64,000 nt of DNA from Saccharomycopsis phalli. Lineage: Eukaryota; Ascomycota; Saccharomycetes; Ascoideales; Saccharomycopsidaceae. The notes beneath the pieces are model-generated. The model searched no databases. It was not told the DNA's origin and saw nothing but the letters and a program-made list of their open reading frames with translations. The position numbers and the translations under genes were made by a program. Positions 21,148 to 30,044 of this stretch are shown one piece after another (the stretch's first letter is position 1; every line of letters starts with the position of its first letter). Where the stretch lies: assembly GCA_020342235.1 (NCBI GenBank), contig CP073216.1, forward strand, positions 930,001 through 994,000, read 5' to 3'.

Positions 21148-21330
21148 ATGCCTCGATCTTTCTTGACCTTGACTTCTGAATTGTCCGAGCCATTTGTCCC
21201 AGTATTAAGCGTGGGAGAAAAGAAGGAGCCTAAATTGTCTTCCGTCAAGGTGGTGCGCTCCGACTCGACCAGCAGCACTGGATCGGATGATGTGCTCAAT
21301 GCTGCTTCTGACGCTACCATTGTGGTATAA
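21148..21330 (+). CDS. Small orphan protein, 60 residues
   Basis: Starts MPRSFLTLTSELSEP and ends DATIVV. It is Ser/Val/Asp-rich and probably disordered, without signal peptide or membrane segment. Support comes from context: a good TATA box, an unstructured CA-rich leader, an ATG in a normal context (ATCATG), and preferred yeast codons (AAG, GTC, GAC, TTG). Small, strongly transcribed, stress-induced proteins in yeasts look like this, but I do not recognise the family. It is divergent from PYC. Confidence 0.55.
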   Translation: MPRSFLTLTSELSEPFVPVLSVGEKKEPKLSSVKVVRSDSTSSTGSDDVLNAASDATIVV

Positions 21331-21887
21331 AGCGATGGTAGTGCCTTGCCAATGTATAGTATATAATTAATGAATAACGTGACATTTGTAGTGGATGGAT
21401 TAATAGTGATGGATTAATAGTGATGGATTAATGAGTGGCAGGGATTCATGATGTTTATCTACATCAGGCAGGGATTCATAATGTCTATCAGTACATGTAT
21501 CTATTGGATTGTCCATGAGGGATTGTCTTGTATTTTTACATATGAATTGTCTGTTGTATATTACATATGGATTGTCTTGTATATTACATATGGATTGTCC
21601 TCTGGTGTATTACATCACAATGATTGTCCATGATGTATTGTCCATGATGTATTATCTCGCTGAATCTACTATTATTGTGTCGTCATATTCCATGCGTATT
21701 ACACTGCTATATCATTTGTAATCCCCGTTCCATGCTATTTCAAATCTCACTTGGCATTATTAATCCACTGACGTAATCCCTTTTTCGTGCATGTGTAATC
21801 CATTTTTCGTGCATGTCTGCAGCCACTTGTGGGGGACATCCCAGAAAAATAATACTTGTGGGGGCACCCAATCCAGTCTCAACGTGT
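21331..21887. other. Spacer with short arrays
   Basis: Holds a 15-bp array (TGGATTAATAGTGA, 21391-21431) and a degenerate run of TTACATATGGATTGTC units (21535-21660). No gene seen. Confidence 0.6.
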
Positions 21888-22745
21888 CTACTTCTCCAAC
21901 TCTCCATCCAGGGGACCCTGCAATCTGCCAGTGGCCTCATTCTCTGGTAAATCCTCATTGTCTCCATCCCCATCAACCCCCTTATCCTCTCCTCCCTTGT
22001 TCTCTCCTTCCTTCTCTCCCTCTTGCTCCTCCCCATCTCCTTTCCTCTTCGCCTTCCGCTTCCGCTTCCGCTTCTGTGGCTCCACCGCCTCCTTCTTCCG
22101 CTTCACACTAAGCGGATTCGGCTCCTTGGGACCACGTCGTTTCACCCCCTTCACCTCCTCCTCCTGCGGCTTGCTCTTGCCCGAATCAACGTCATTCAAC
22201 CCCTGCCGGAGCTTCGACCGCTCAAACTCCTGCTGGGCGCCCTGCGTCGCGTCGCTGAGCGGCTCAAGCACCATCACCGACCGGTTCATATATATCAACG
22301 GCACCCCAGCCACTTTCCGGAGCTTTCGCCGCAACTCCACGTCCTGGCTCGCCACAACATACCGGTGCTTGTTTTTTCCGCCAATATTCACAATCGACTC
22401 GATACATTTGCTCGGCTCGAGCGCATGGTCTTTATGTCCGCAGCGCCGCCGCTCAAAGCTCTTTGCAAGGGCAATTGCCAGCTCGTTTTTCGTGTCATAG
22501 AGTGCATAGATGGCACACTGCGAAATCACTAGTTGTTAGATTCGCTTCGCGTCGGAATACTACTTACTCGGCTTGACTTCGTCCTGCAACGTCCGCTTCA
22601 AGTACTTGACAAGATCAAACTTGGCAGTCTCCGAAAGCATGACAATCTCATGGTCCACAACCACCTGGTACGGCGCCCGGAACCGGAACGCGTGATCGTA
22701 CACGATCATCTGCTTCTTGTACGACTTGGCCCGTTTTTGTCGCAT
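21888..22745 (-). CDS. UTP23: rRNA-processing protein Utp23, one intron
   Basis: Exon 1 is 22745-22568 (starts MRQKRAKSYKKQMIVYD), the intron is 22567-22529 (39 nt, GTAAGT, CTAAC, TAG), and exon 2 is 22528-21888. The join gives VKP-MISQC, matching S. cerevisiae Utp23 LKPMITQC; total 272 residues. It is an Fcf1/Utp23-family PIN-like domain with a Cys/His zinc-binding region (QC, ERRRCGH, SKC) and the conserved HRYVVASQDVELRRKLR and PLIYMNRSVMVLEPLSDA. The last ~100 residues are a Lys/Glu-rich disordered tail. It is an SSU-processome factor needed for release of snR30 in 18S rRNA maturation in the nucleolus. It is divergent from the GEP7-like gene across 102 bp. Confidence 0.95.
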
Positions 22746-22847
22746 GGTTGGGTTATGGACTGGACCAAAATATTTTTTTTTTCCACCACATCAGTTACCC
22801 GGCCGACTATACCTCTGTGAAATTTCCAGCGTACCAATGTGCAAACA

Positions 22848-23597
22848 ATGGCGTGGAGATGGGCTGGACGGCGATTTTTCCAGTCTCGAGGTGCCCCGTG
22901 GCGGCAGGACGACGGGATAATTGACCTTGCGAAAAAAAAGCGGCTCACGCCGATGCAGAGGCGGAAAAACGCCGCGGAATTGACCAAGGTCAGCGTGGGC
23001 GATATTTTCAACTTTGTCGCGGCCCCAGACGAAGAAGTGGCCAAGGAGCCGGTGGATCTCGCCGGGGTGGTTGAGAATCCCCGGAGGTTTGCTGGACTTT
23101 CGTTTTGCCAGCGCGAATCGGTGGTGGAGGCCGTGGACCATTTGAAGTACGACGACTGGCAGATGGCGACGCAGGGCGAGCGGAGGTTGCTCTACTACAT
23201 TTCATATGGCAACTGGGGCCCGCGGAAGCTGTTCCAGGACCCGCTTGAGCCGGGATACGTGCCAGAAGACTTGCCGTTTGACGGGCCCGGCATTAGGTCC
23301 AGGGTCGCGCACCGGCTCCCGGGCAAGAATCTCCGGCTCGTGACGGAGGAACGACGCAAGGAGTACAACGACAACGTCCGGAAGTTGGATCCGATGAGCC
23401 AGGCGGTGATGATTGCTGCGCTCCTAGTGACTGTAGCTGCGGTATACCGCGACCGGACGACGACTGAGGTGGACGGGTGCGGATTACAAAGCACGGTCGA
23501 CAGCATCGAGGAGCCAGAGACGCAGCGGTGGATCCAGGACGTCGAGGAAGCAAGAAACCATAGTGAAAATACAATGACACGCCGGCTGCGGGACTGA
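22848..23597 (+). CDS. GEP7: GEP7-like mitochondrial protein with COX4/5-type motif
   Basis: The protein has 249 residues from ATG (MAWRWAGRRFFQSRG). The N-terminus is basic and aromatic without acidic residues for about 20 positions, a typical mitochondrial presequence. A central region (LKYDDWQMATQGERRLLYYISYGNWGPR, written in two parts: LKYDDWQMATQGE and LLYYISYGNWGPR) resembles the W-x-L-x3-E-K-x6-ISYG-x-WGPR signature of yeast Cox5a/b. A linker of ~70 residues precedes one membrane segment (AVMIAALLVTVAAVY). It is too long for Cox5 (about 150), while Gep7 (287 in S. cerevisiae) has this general plan. The assignment is moderate; a diverged cytochrome oxidase-related protein is the alternative. 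Confidence 0.55.
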   Translation: MAWRWAGRRFFQSRGAPWRQDDGIIDLAKKKRLTPMQRRKNAAELTKVSVGDIFNFVAAPDEEVAKEPVDLAGVVENPRRFAGLSFCQRESVVEAVDHLKYDDWQMATQGERRLLYYISYGNWGPRKLFQDPLEPGYVPEDLPFDGPGIRSRVAHRLPGKNLRLVTEERRKEYNDNVRKLDPMSQAVMIAALLVTVAAVYRDRTTTEVDGCGLQSTVDSIEEPETQRWIQDVEEARNHSENTMTRRLRD

Positions 23598-23657
23598 GGC
23601 ACGTGACCTGCGTTTTATTTTTCGTAGCTCCCGTGAGTCGCCACTGAGTTGGGGACA

Positions 23658-23665
23658 TATATAAA
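23658..23665 (+). promoter_or_regulatory. TATA-like element upstream of RAD6
   Basis: TATATAAA lies 47 bp before the RAD6 ATG. The GEP7-like gene ends 114 bp before that ATG, so the promoter is compact; a CACGTG box also occurs at 23601-23606. Confidence 0.4.
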
Positions 23666-23711
23666 CGGTGTGTGTGCGCATTATCCAGCCGGTACAAAAC
23701 AACACAGAAAC

Positions 23712-24261
23712 ATGTCGACGCCTGCCCGAAGAAGATTAATGCGTGATTTCAAGGTGAGTGCAGTGCGTTCCTTACATTTCCAATGCTAACCGTAGCGAAT
23801 GCAACAGGACGCTCCATCAGGGCTCAGTGCCTCGCCATTACCAGATAATGTTCTTGTGTGGTAAGTATTATCCCCCCACATGCTTAGCAGATTCTAATCC
23901 CAGGAACGCGGTGATCATCGGGCCTTCGGACACGCCGTTTGAGGACGGGACGTTCAAACTCCGCATGACGTTTGACGAGCAGTATCCTAGCAAGCCGCCG
24001 GCCGTGAAGTTTATCAGCAAGATGTTCCATCCGAACGTGTATGCGAGCGGCGAGCTTTGTTTGGACATTCTCCAGAACCGATGGTCGCCTACATATGATG
24101 TTGCCTCGATCTTGACGTCGGTGCAGTCGCTCTTTAACGACCCGAACATTTCGAGTCCGGCGAACGTGGAGGCGGCAAACTTGTTTAAGGACCATCGGTC
24201 ACAGTATATACAGCGGGTGAAGGAAACGGTGGAGGAGAGTTGGGAGGATGAGTTTGATTGA
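23712..24261 (+). CDS. RAD6: Ubiquitin-conjugating enzyme Rad6/Ubc2, two introns
   Basis: Exons are 23712-23753, 23796-23860 and 23904-24261; introns are 42 nt (GTGAGT, GCTAAC, TAG) and 43 nt (GTAAGT, CTAAT, CAG). The spliced product has 154 residues and aligns with S. cerevisiae Rad6 without gaps: [38 protein letters not shown]. The HPN motif ([10 protein letters not shown]) and the active-site Cys88 ([12 protein letters not shown]) are present. The E2 works with Rad18 on PCNA, Bre1 on histone H2B and Ubr1 in the N-degron pathway. It ends ESWEDEFD and lacks the long poly-acidic tail of S. cerevisiae Rad6. Confidence 0.98.
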
Positions 24262-24284
24262 ATGTATGTGATTTACCATTGTAG

Positions 24285-24438
24285 CACGTGATCACGAAAT
24301 TGGTCACGTGACAATCGACTTGAATCACGCAAATTGATGGTCGTCTGAGCTTGCAGAAATTGTAGTCAGATCACGTGAATAAATCACATGACACAAAATC
24401 ATATAATGTATCACGTGATATATCATGTACTACACGTG
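24285..24438. promoter_or_regulatory. Cluster of five CACGTG boxes
   Basis: CACGTG at 24285, 24305, 24372, 24412 and 24433, most extended to TCACGTGA, plus one CACATG at 24385, within 154 bp upstream of SLM5. Candidate factors are bHLH proteins such as Cbf1. Confidence 0.6.
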
Positions 24439-24477
24439 ACTACACCTTTTTTCAGTTGCCCATTGCAAAATCACTTT

Positions 24478-25983
24478 ATGCAACCAATCCAGAGGGCCGG
24501 TGCGTGCATTTCCAGACTCGCAGGAATAAAATTCCATCCTCTCCTACCCCATTCTTTCTCATATCGTCTCCCATTCCATTCTCTTTCATCCCACTCTCCT
24601 CCATCTCACTCCCATTCCACACTCCACTTACCCCAGGATATACGCTCGCTAAGCCTAAACCCTTTGGAAAACTCCCTGGTAACCACCCAAGGATGGATCA
24701 AGAGCGTCAGAGTACTAAAAAAAGTCGCATTCATCGACTTGCACGACGGGTCCTCCTTCAAATTTCTACTGGTTGTCACCACCCCCGAGACTGCGTCGCG
24801 TCTCCAGACCGGATCGTCGGTCCAAATTGCTGGAACTTGGCAGAAATCAAAGGGTAAAGACCAGTATGAAATCAAAGCCACTGAAATATCGCTCCTTGGA
24901 CCTGTCCTGGAGACGTACCCGCTCCAGAAAAAGTACCACACTGCCGAGTTTGTACGGTCGCTCCCCACCCTCAAATTCCGCACCTCGAAAATCGCATCCA
25001 CCACCCGGTTCCGCTCGTTTCTCGACTACAAGCTCCACGAGTTTTTCCGCCAGCAGCATTTCATCAAGACCGCTCCTCCCGTGATCACGTCGTCGGACTG
25101 CGAAGGTGCAGGCGAATTATTTCAGGTCGAGGCTGCGCTGTTGCTCCACCAGAAACAGCACTTTTTCAAGAAAAAGACCTACTTGACGGTATCGGCACAG
25201 TTGCATCTCGAGATCTTGTCCCAGTCGTTGAACCGTGTCTGGTGCTTGAACCCCGCCTTTCGTGCCGAGGCCAGCGACACAAATCGCCATTTGGCTGAGT
25301 TTTGGATGTTGGAGGCCGAAATGTCCTTCGTCGATGACGTCACCCAGTTGACGCGGTTTTGCGAGGCAATGATCAGGCACGTTGTCACCGCGCTTTTGAG
25401 CAACCAGGACCAGGAGTTGGACAACTTGTTGGTCAATTCCCGGAGATCACCAGACGAATGTGCGGAAATCGAGTCGCGTCTCCAACTGCTAAACGGCCCG
25501 TGGCATCAGATCACCTACTCTGAGGCAATATCCATCCTTCAGCTGGCAAACCACCACTGGAATTACCTTCCTCCTACTCTTGGCAAAGCCTTGTCCACTG
25601 AACATGAAAAGTACCTCACCAATGTCGTGTTTAAAGGCCCGGTGTTTGTCACCGACTACCCAAGAGACGAAAAGTCATTCTACATGAAACCCAACCCTGA
25701 TAACAAAACAGTGGCCTGCTTTGATCTCTTGTTTCCAAATATCGGCGAGCTTATTGGCGGCTCTCTCAGAGAGCATCGTTACGAGCCCTTGCGCGCCGAG
25801 TTGGTGCGTCGCGGTATTCTGGCCGAGGATCTTTCTTGGTATGTTGACCTTCGTAAAAACGGGACTGTTTCTCATGGGGGGTTTGGAATGGGGCTAGAGA
25901 GGTTGGTGAGTTATCTTTGTAATGTGGATAATGTCAAGGACGTGATTCCGTTGGCAAGAACCGTGGGGAGTTGTGACTGTTGA
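24478..25983 (+). CDS. SLM5: Mitochondrial asparaginyl-tRNA synthetase
   Basis: I start at the ATG at 24478 (MQPIQRAGACISRLAG), which gives 501 residues and a good presequence; S. cerevisiae Slm5 has 492. An earlier in-frame ATG at 24388 would add 30 residues encoded by the CACGTG cluster and is less likely. The order is an OB-fold anticodon-binding domain (TQGWIKSVRVLKKVAFIDLHDG, i.e. GWIKS then FIDLHDGSS), then the class II core with motif 2 (NPAFRAEASDTNRHLAEFWMLEAE: FRAE and HLAEF) and motif 3 (GFGMGLERLVSYL). It charges mitochondrial tRNA-Asn in the matrix. Confidence 0.95.
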   Translation: MQPIQRAGACISRLAGIKFHPLLPHSFSYRLPFHSLSSHSPPSHSHSTLHLPQDIRSLSLNPLENSLVTTQGWIKSVRVLKKVAFIDLHDGSSFKFLLVVTTPETASRLQTGSSVQIAGTWQKSKGKDQYEIKATEISLLGPVLETYPLQKKYHTAEFVRSLPTLKFRTSKIASTTRFRSFLDYKLHEFFRQQHFIKTAPPVITSSDCEGAGELFQVEAALLLHQKQHFFKKKTYLTVSAQLHLEILSQSLNRVWCLNPAFRAEASDTNRHLAEFWMLEAEMSFVDDVTQLTRFCEAMIRHVVTALLSNQDQELDNLLVNSRRSPDECAEIESRLQLLNGPWHQITYSEAISILQLANHHWNYLPPTLGKALSTEHEKYLTNVVFKGPVFVTDYPRDEKSFYMKPNPDNKTVACFDLLFPNIGELIGGSLREHRYEPLRAELVRRGILAEDLSWYVDLRKNGTVSHGGFGMGLERLVSYLCNVDNVKDVIPLARTVGSCDC

Positions 25984-26001
25984 TGGGGAATGATTATAAG
26001 T

Positions 26002-26210
26002 GAGTGGAATATTTTTGAGTGGTATATTTTTGAGTGGTATATTTTTGAGTGGTATATTTTTGAGTGGTATATTTTTGAGTGGTATATTTTTGAGTGGTAT
26101 ATTTTTGAGTGGTATATTTATGAGTGGAATATTTATGAGTGGAATATTTATGAGTGGAATATTTGTGGAGTGAAATATTTATGAGTGGTATATTTATGGA
26201 GTGATGTATC
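26002..26210 (+). repeat. 15-bp tandem array
   Basis: About 14 copies of GAGTGGTATATTTTT, the last five changed to GAGTGGAATATTTAT. It begins 20 bp after the SLM5 stop codon. Confidence 0.95.
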
Positions 26211-26317
26211 CGTGAAAATGGTATACATAGTCTACATTCGTGGTATACCACATCACATGACCACTGTCCACCCGTGTGACTGGTATATTCCGTGGCATGC
26301 CATATATTTTGTAAATA

Positions 26318-27271
26318 ATGAACTTCAAATTAAAACCCAAAGTAGATGGTAAAAAAAAAAGGGTAAATAGAAAAGTCTTTGGCCAGATCGATAGTGACGA
26401 CGACAACCTGGAACCTTCAGTAGGACAAATCATCAAACAGCAACAAATATCGGTCGAGAAGCAAGCCCAGCAAGAACTACAAGAGGAAACGGTTTATCAA
26501 TATGACGAGGTTTATGACGAGTTAAAAGCACGCAAAGCCCAAAAAGACCATGAGCGCCAGACGTCTGTCAAATATGTTGAAGGATTGATCAAGGCCAAAC
26601 AGGAGAGGAAGAAACGGAACATGGTGGTTCAAGACATGCGGGTAAAGCAGGAATTGCAGAATGAGGACCAGAGCGTCAAGGAAAAGTACAAGGATAAGGA
26701 GGTTTTTGTCACTAGTGCATACAAAAAACATCAAACTGAGGTGGAGGAATTGGTGGCTAACGACAAGTCTGCAGGGGAAAGGAAGGAAGGGTTGACGAAG
26801 CGATTTTATTCAAATTTTTTGGAAGGCAGTGATGATGAGAGGGGTGAAGAGCATGGAAATGAGAAGTATGAAAGTGAGAAATCTGGAAATGAAAAGTCTG
26901 GAAATGAAAAGCCTGGAAACGAAAAGTCTGGAAATGAAAAGTCTGGAAATGAAAAGTCTGGAAATGAGGCAGAAAGTGGAGGAGTAAAGACCAAAAATGA
27001 CCTGGGACTAAATGAATTGGAAAACTCTAGCAAGGCAAAAAATATGATAAATAAACCCACAAGTTCACACCAAAGTCCTCGGAGTAAACAGAGTGTCAAA
27101 CCCAGCAAAAAGCTCGGAGCCGGATTAAACATAATGGAAAGTGAACCGGAGGTTGAAGCATCGTTATTATCCATGCAAGAATTGGCCACCAGATTGTTTA
27201 AAAGCAAATTGACAGAACAAGAAATCAATGCAGCCAAGAAACGTGCCGCACAACGACTTGGGTTGTCGTAA
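26318..27271 (+). CDS. NSRP1/CCDC55-like nuclear splicing-related protein
   Basis: The protein has 317 residues from a clear ATG. The N-terminal half fits the NSRP1 (DUF2040) family: KKRVNRKVFG with a following DSDDD, YQYDEVYDELKARK, KYVEGLIKAKQERKKR and KEVFVTSAYKKH. Human NSRP1 is a nuclear-speckle splicing regulator; a role in splicing here is inferred from the family. The second half is disordered and carries six to seven five-residue repeats (KSGNE), then a basic stretch and a conserved-looking helical end. The last codons are part of a 39-bp duplication. S. cerevisiae has no obvious equivalent that I can name. Confidence 0.8.
   Translation: MNFKLKPKVDGKKKRVNRKVFGQIDSDDDNLEPSVGQIIKQQQISVEKQAQQELQEETVYQYDEVYDELKARKAQKDHERQTSVKYVEGLIKAKQERKKRNMVVQDMRVKQELQNEDQSVKEKYKDKEVFVTSAYKKHQTEVEELVANDKSAGERKEGLTKRFYSNFLEGSDDERGEEHGNEKYESEKSGNEKSGNEKPGNEKSGNEKSGNEKSGNEAESGGVKTKNDLGLNELENSSKAKNMINKPTSSHQSPRSKQSVKPSKKLGAGLNIMESEPEVEASLLSMQELATRLFKSKLTEQEINAAKKRAAQRLGLS
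26866..26970 (+). repeat. 15-bp in-frame coding repeat
   Basis: AAGTCTGGAAATGAA repeated six to seven times, giving KSGNE units in the NSRP1-like protein. Confidence 0.9.
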
Positions 27272-27340
27272 TATAGTAAGGTAATGGCAAATGGATATGC
27301 ATTGTTGTAATATAGCAAGGTAATAGCAAATGGCCATCAA
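27263..27340 (+). repeat. 39-bp duplication containing the NSRP1-like stop codon
   Basis: Copy 1 starts TTGTCGTAATATAGTAAGG at 27263 and includes the last two codons and the TAA. Copy 2 starts TTGTTGTAATATAGCAAGG at 27302. A shorter repeat (AATGGCCATCAATAC) follows to about 27362. Confidence 0.85.
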
Positions 27341-27468
27341 TACAGAAATGGCCATCAATACTGAAATGTCGTAATTAATCATTAGAATTAAGCAAACTTA
27401 GTAAACAGTAAACAGTACAGTACTGCACCAAAACAAACAAGAAAAAAAAAACAGCTCCAACAACAACA

Positions 27469-29340
27469 TCAAGACCGGCTCTTCAACCACTGTTTCCAGA
27501 AAAGAAGCGTCATCTGCCAGCCCATCAAAAGAGCCACACAGCCAACACTAACATTCAATGTAAACATTGGCGTCAAGCCACGATATTCAAGAGCATTGAC
27601 ACACTGGTCGGTACTCTCCATGAAGATCAAACCGCCACTGAGCAAAGCACTGGAGACAAGCAACTCGCTAAATGGCCGAGAAGGCTCGTGGACGGACTGC
27701 TTCGACTCGTACTTTGAAGGCTTGGTAAAGAGACACAATGTGTATGTCAATAGACGGAAAAGCGACCCAAAGGAGAGCAAGTAGCCCCATTGTTGATGGA
27801 TGCGGGTAGAAACAGGCGATGCCTGTGCATGCTGGGACATTAAGATTCCTGTCCAGAAGATGGTAAACACTGGAAAAGGGTTTGGCGAAAAGCCAGGCGT
27901 GGCATAGTGGATTTGTTTGTTTGGGTGACGGTTGTTGTCGAAATTCTGCATCACCTTTCTGAACCGCCACTGTGACAAGCTGAACTCGGTAATGAGCCCA
28001 CAAAGCCCACCACCAATGTACATGAACGCAATGGAAACGTGCTGGAGGTCCTTGGCGGCCCATTCGCCGTGGGGATTGGCCAAGTGCTCCATGAACACGT
28101 TGGTTGACCCGTAGAAGAAGATCAAGAAACTCTCGATAAACTCCATGGTGAAGAGCCCCTTTGGCCCGTGGCGGATCAACCAATGTCTGTTGCGCTTCTT
28201 GTCGTCGTCGCCGAGCTTCACAATGTTCCACGCCAATCCCTGTTCTTGCCAACAGCCACAGTACCGGGCCAATGACACGAGTCCAATCAAGAAAAACACG
28301 CCGCCCTTGATGAAATGCGCAAGCAAGTTGAATACCTTGTTGCTCTGGCCCATCATGTTGCCCACTGCGATTCCCGTGGCGGAATAGATGAGGTAGAAGG
28401 CAAAGATTCCGTAGTTGAGGAACCGGAACACAAACGACGCCACGCTGCCAAAGTGGGTCAAGCCACTAAGGACAAACCGGTTGCGGAAAAGACGTCCGTA
28501 GACTCCGTCTCGCGCGGCGCTGAGTTTGCTCTGTTTGTGGGCCACCAAGCCTGCCAATTCGGGATCATCCAAGTCATCAGAGAAATGGACCTCTGTTTCT
28601 GGGACAGGGTGGGCGGAGCTGCCAATGGTGGCCTCGGAGTTTCTGCTCGTGATCTCGGAGCTTCTTGGATTGTACTCTGGACTTGTTGGATGGTACTCTG
28701 AGCTTCTTGAGTCGCGGTACCCATTGAGGTGGTTTGCCTCATGGTTAAAGTTCTGAAAGTCAAAGAGCGTCGACGATGGCGAAAGCGAGGAGCCGCTTTG
28801 CTTGTGGGTCTTTAGAGGGATAAAGTCTGGTCCCGAGTCGTCCTTGGAAAGCCACTTTATCCCAGTGGAGAGAACCGCACAGACATAGTGCACGGTGACA
28901 AGGATTAGAAGCACATACGACATTGGGGCATATGCGTTATGCGGATACAAGTCCGGCACCGAGCCGCTGAAAATCGCAAGGCAGAGCAACGACACGAGCA
29001 CTGAGGCCAAATGGAGGGTCAATGCCGGCAAATACCAGCTGGACTGGACGTTGTGCAACACGAGAGCCACTGGGTAGAGGAAAACCACAGCCGCGCTAAT
29101 TAGTGAAACATGGCCCGCAAGCGCGCTGCGGTTTCCACCAGCCACGTTGAAGAAGGTGGTGGTGTTGTATGCCTCCCAGAATTTTCGCTCCTCCGGGTAC
29201 AATTCGGTCTGGAGAATCGGAACCCCGTGGTGATGTGCTCGGTGAGGCACTGGCTCGAGATTGGATGTGTTGGCGGCCATGTGATGGACGTCCATGGCGA
29301 GAGCGGTGGAAATGAGCGATGCAAGTGTGCAAATTTTCAT
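27469..29340 (-). CDS. YTP1: YTP1-family multi-spanning membrane protein
   Basis: The protein has 623 residues from ATG. A signal-like N-terminus (MKICTLASLISTALAMD) and a short lumenal stretch rich in His (HRAHHHG) precede an N-terminal group of four membrane helices (DUF2427-like). A disordered Ser-rich loop of ~110 residues (about 190-300) and a larger C-terminal group of about seven helices (Ytp1 C-terminal domain) follow. HLANPHGEW and the His-rich DLQHVSIAFMYIGGG are typical of the family. The biochemical role is not established. The central loop makes it longer than S. cerevisiae Ytp1 (459). Confidence 0.8.
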   Translation of the reverse strand: MKICTLASLISTALAMDVHHMAANTSNLEPVPHRAHHHGVPILQTELYPEERKFWEAYNTTTFFNVAGGNRSALAGHVSLISAAVVFLYPVALVLHNVQSSWYLPALTLHLASVLVSLLCLAIFSGSVPDLYPHNAYAPMSYVLLILVTVHYVCAVLSTGIKWLSKDDSGPDFIPLKTHKQSGSSLSPSSTLFDFQNFNHEANHLNGYRDSRSSEYHPTSPEYNPRSSEITSRNSEATIGSSAHPVPETEVHFSDDLDDPELAGLVAHKQSKLSAARDGVYGRLFRNRFVLSGLTHFGSVASFVFRFLNYGIFAFYLIYSATGIAVGNMMGQSNKVFNLLAHFIKGGVFFLIGLVSLARYCGCWQEQGLAWNIVKLGDDDKKRNRHWLIRHGPKGLFTMEFIESFLIFFYGSTNVFMEHLANPHGEWAAKDLQHVSIAFMYIGGGLCGLITEFSLSQWRFRKVMQNFDNNRHPNKQIHYATPGFSPNPFPVFTIFWTGILMSQHAQASPVSTRIHQQWGYLLSFGSLFRLLTYTLCLFTKPSKYESKQSVHEPSRPFSELLVSSALLSGGLIFMESTDQCVNALEYRGLTPMFTLNVSVGCVALLMGWQMTLLFWKQWLKSRS

Positions 29341-30044
29341 GGCGCTAGACTGGTTGCTAGAGTCCCTTTTCGGTATGTGTGTTCTGGGTAGTTTCTCGGG
29401 GTTTTGTGGTGTGGTGTAAAAAAAAAGGGAACAAGTGTCTTGCAGTAATTATGAGGGAATCACCAAGCTTAAATAGCCCTGAGATGGGTATGTGAAAATG
29501 TAAGTATACCTTATGCACACGCATGCACCGCCCAAGCCTTCGGAATCTACGGGCTGACAAAGGGCTCAATTACTAATTAACACGCCAATATATATTGAGA
29601 CGGGTACAAATTGAGACGTGGGGATCGTCTGCTGGGATGGGCGATGATTGATTGGAAAACACCTTTATTTTTTTTTGGCGGAATTCCGTGAGCGTGACCA
29701 TTGGCAGGACGATGAAAATCCCTGGCTTGCAAATGAATGACATCTCGGAACTATCAAACCCATCTATTTCCAGCCGGACATATAGTTGCCTTGATTATTA
29801 GCCCATCTGAGTACATGGCAAGGGTGGAAAACCCTGTACGGCAAAATAAACGGCCCGGTCAGGGTTGTCTCAATTACCGGAACAAATTACCATACGCGGC
29901 AACATTGACGTTCAATTATATATACATACCCCCGATCCATCCGTCATACCACCCAATTGCTTGCCCATTGTCTTTTGGCCAAAGGGCAGCTGCAGTTACC
30001 CGGACGTGGACATATTTTCAGGCAGCACGAGGCAATTTGACGAC
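29341..30044. other. YTP1/MPP6 divergent intergenic region
   Basis: Contains two poly-T/A runs and ATATATA stretches near 29590 and 29920 that could serve either promoter. No conserved frame seen. Confidence 0.5.

Noticed and set aside
24388-24477. An upstream ATG that would extend SLM5 by 30 codons
   Set aside because: The extension is encoded by the CACGTG cluster and gives an unusual His/Tyr-rich start. The ATG at 24478 begins a normal mitochondrial presequence.
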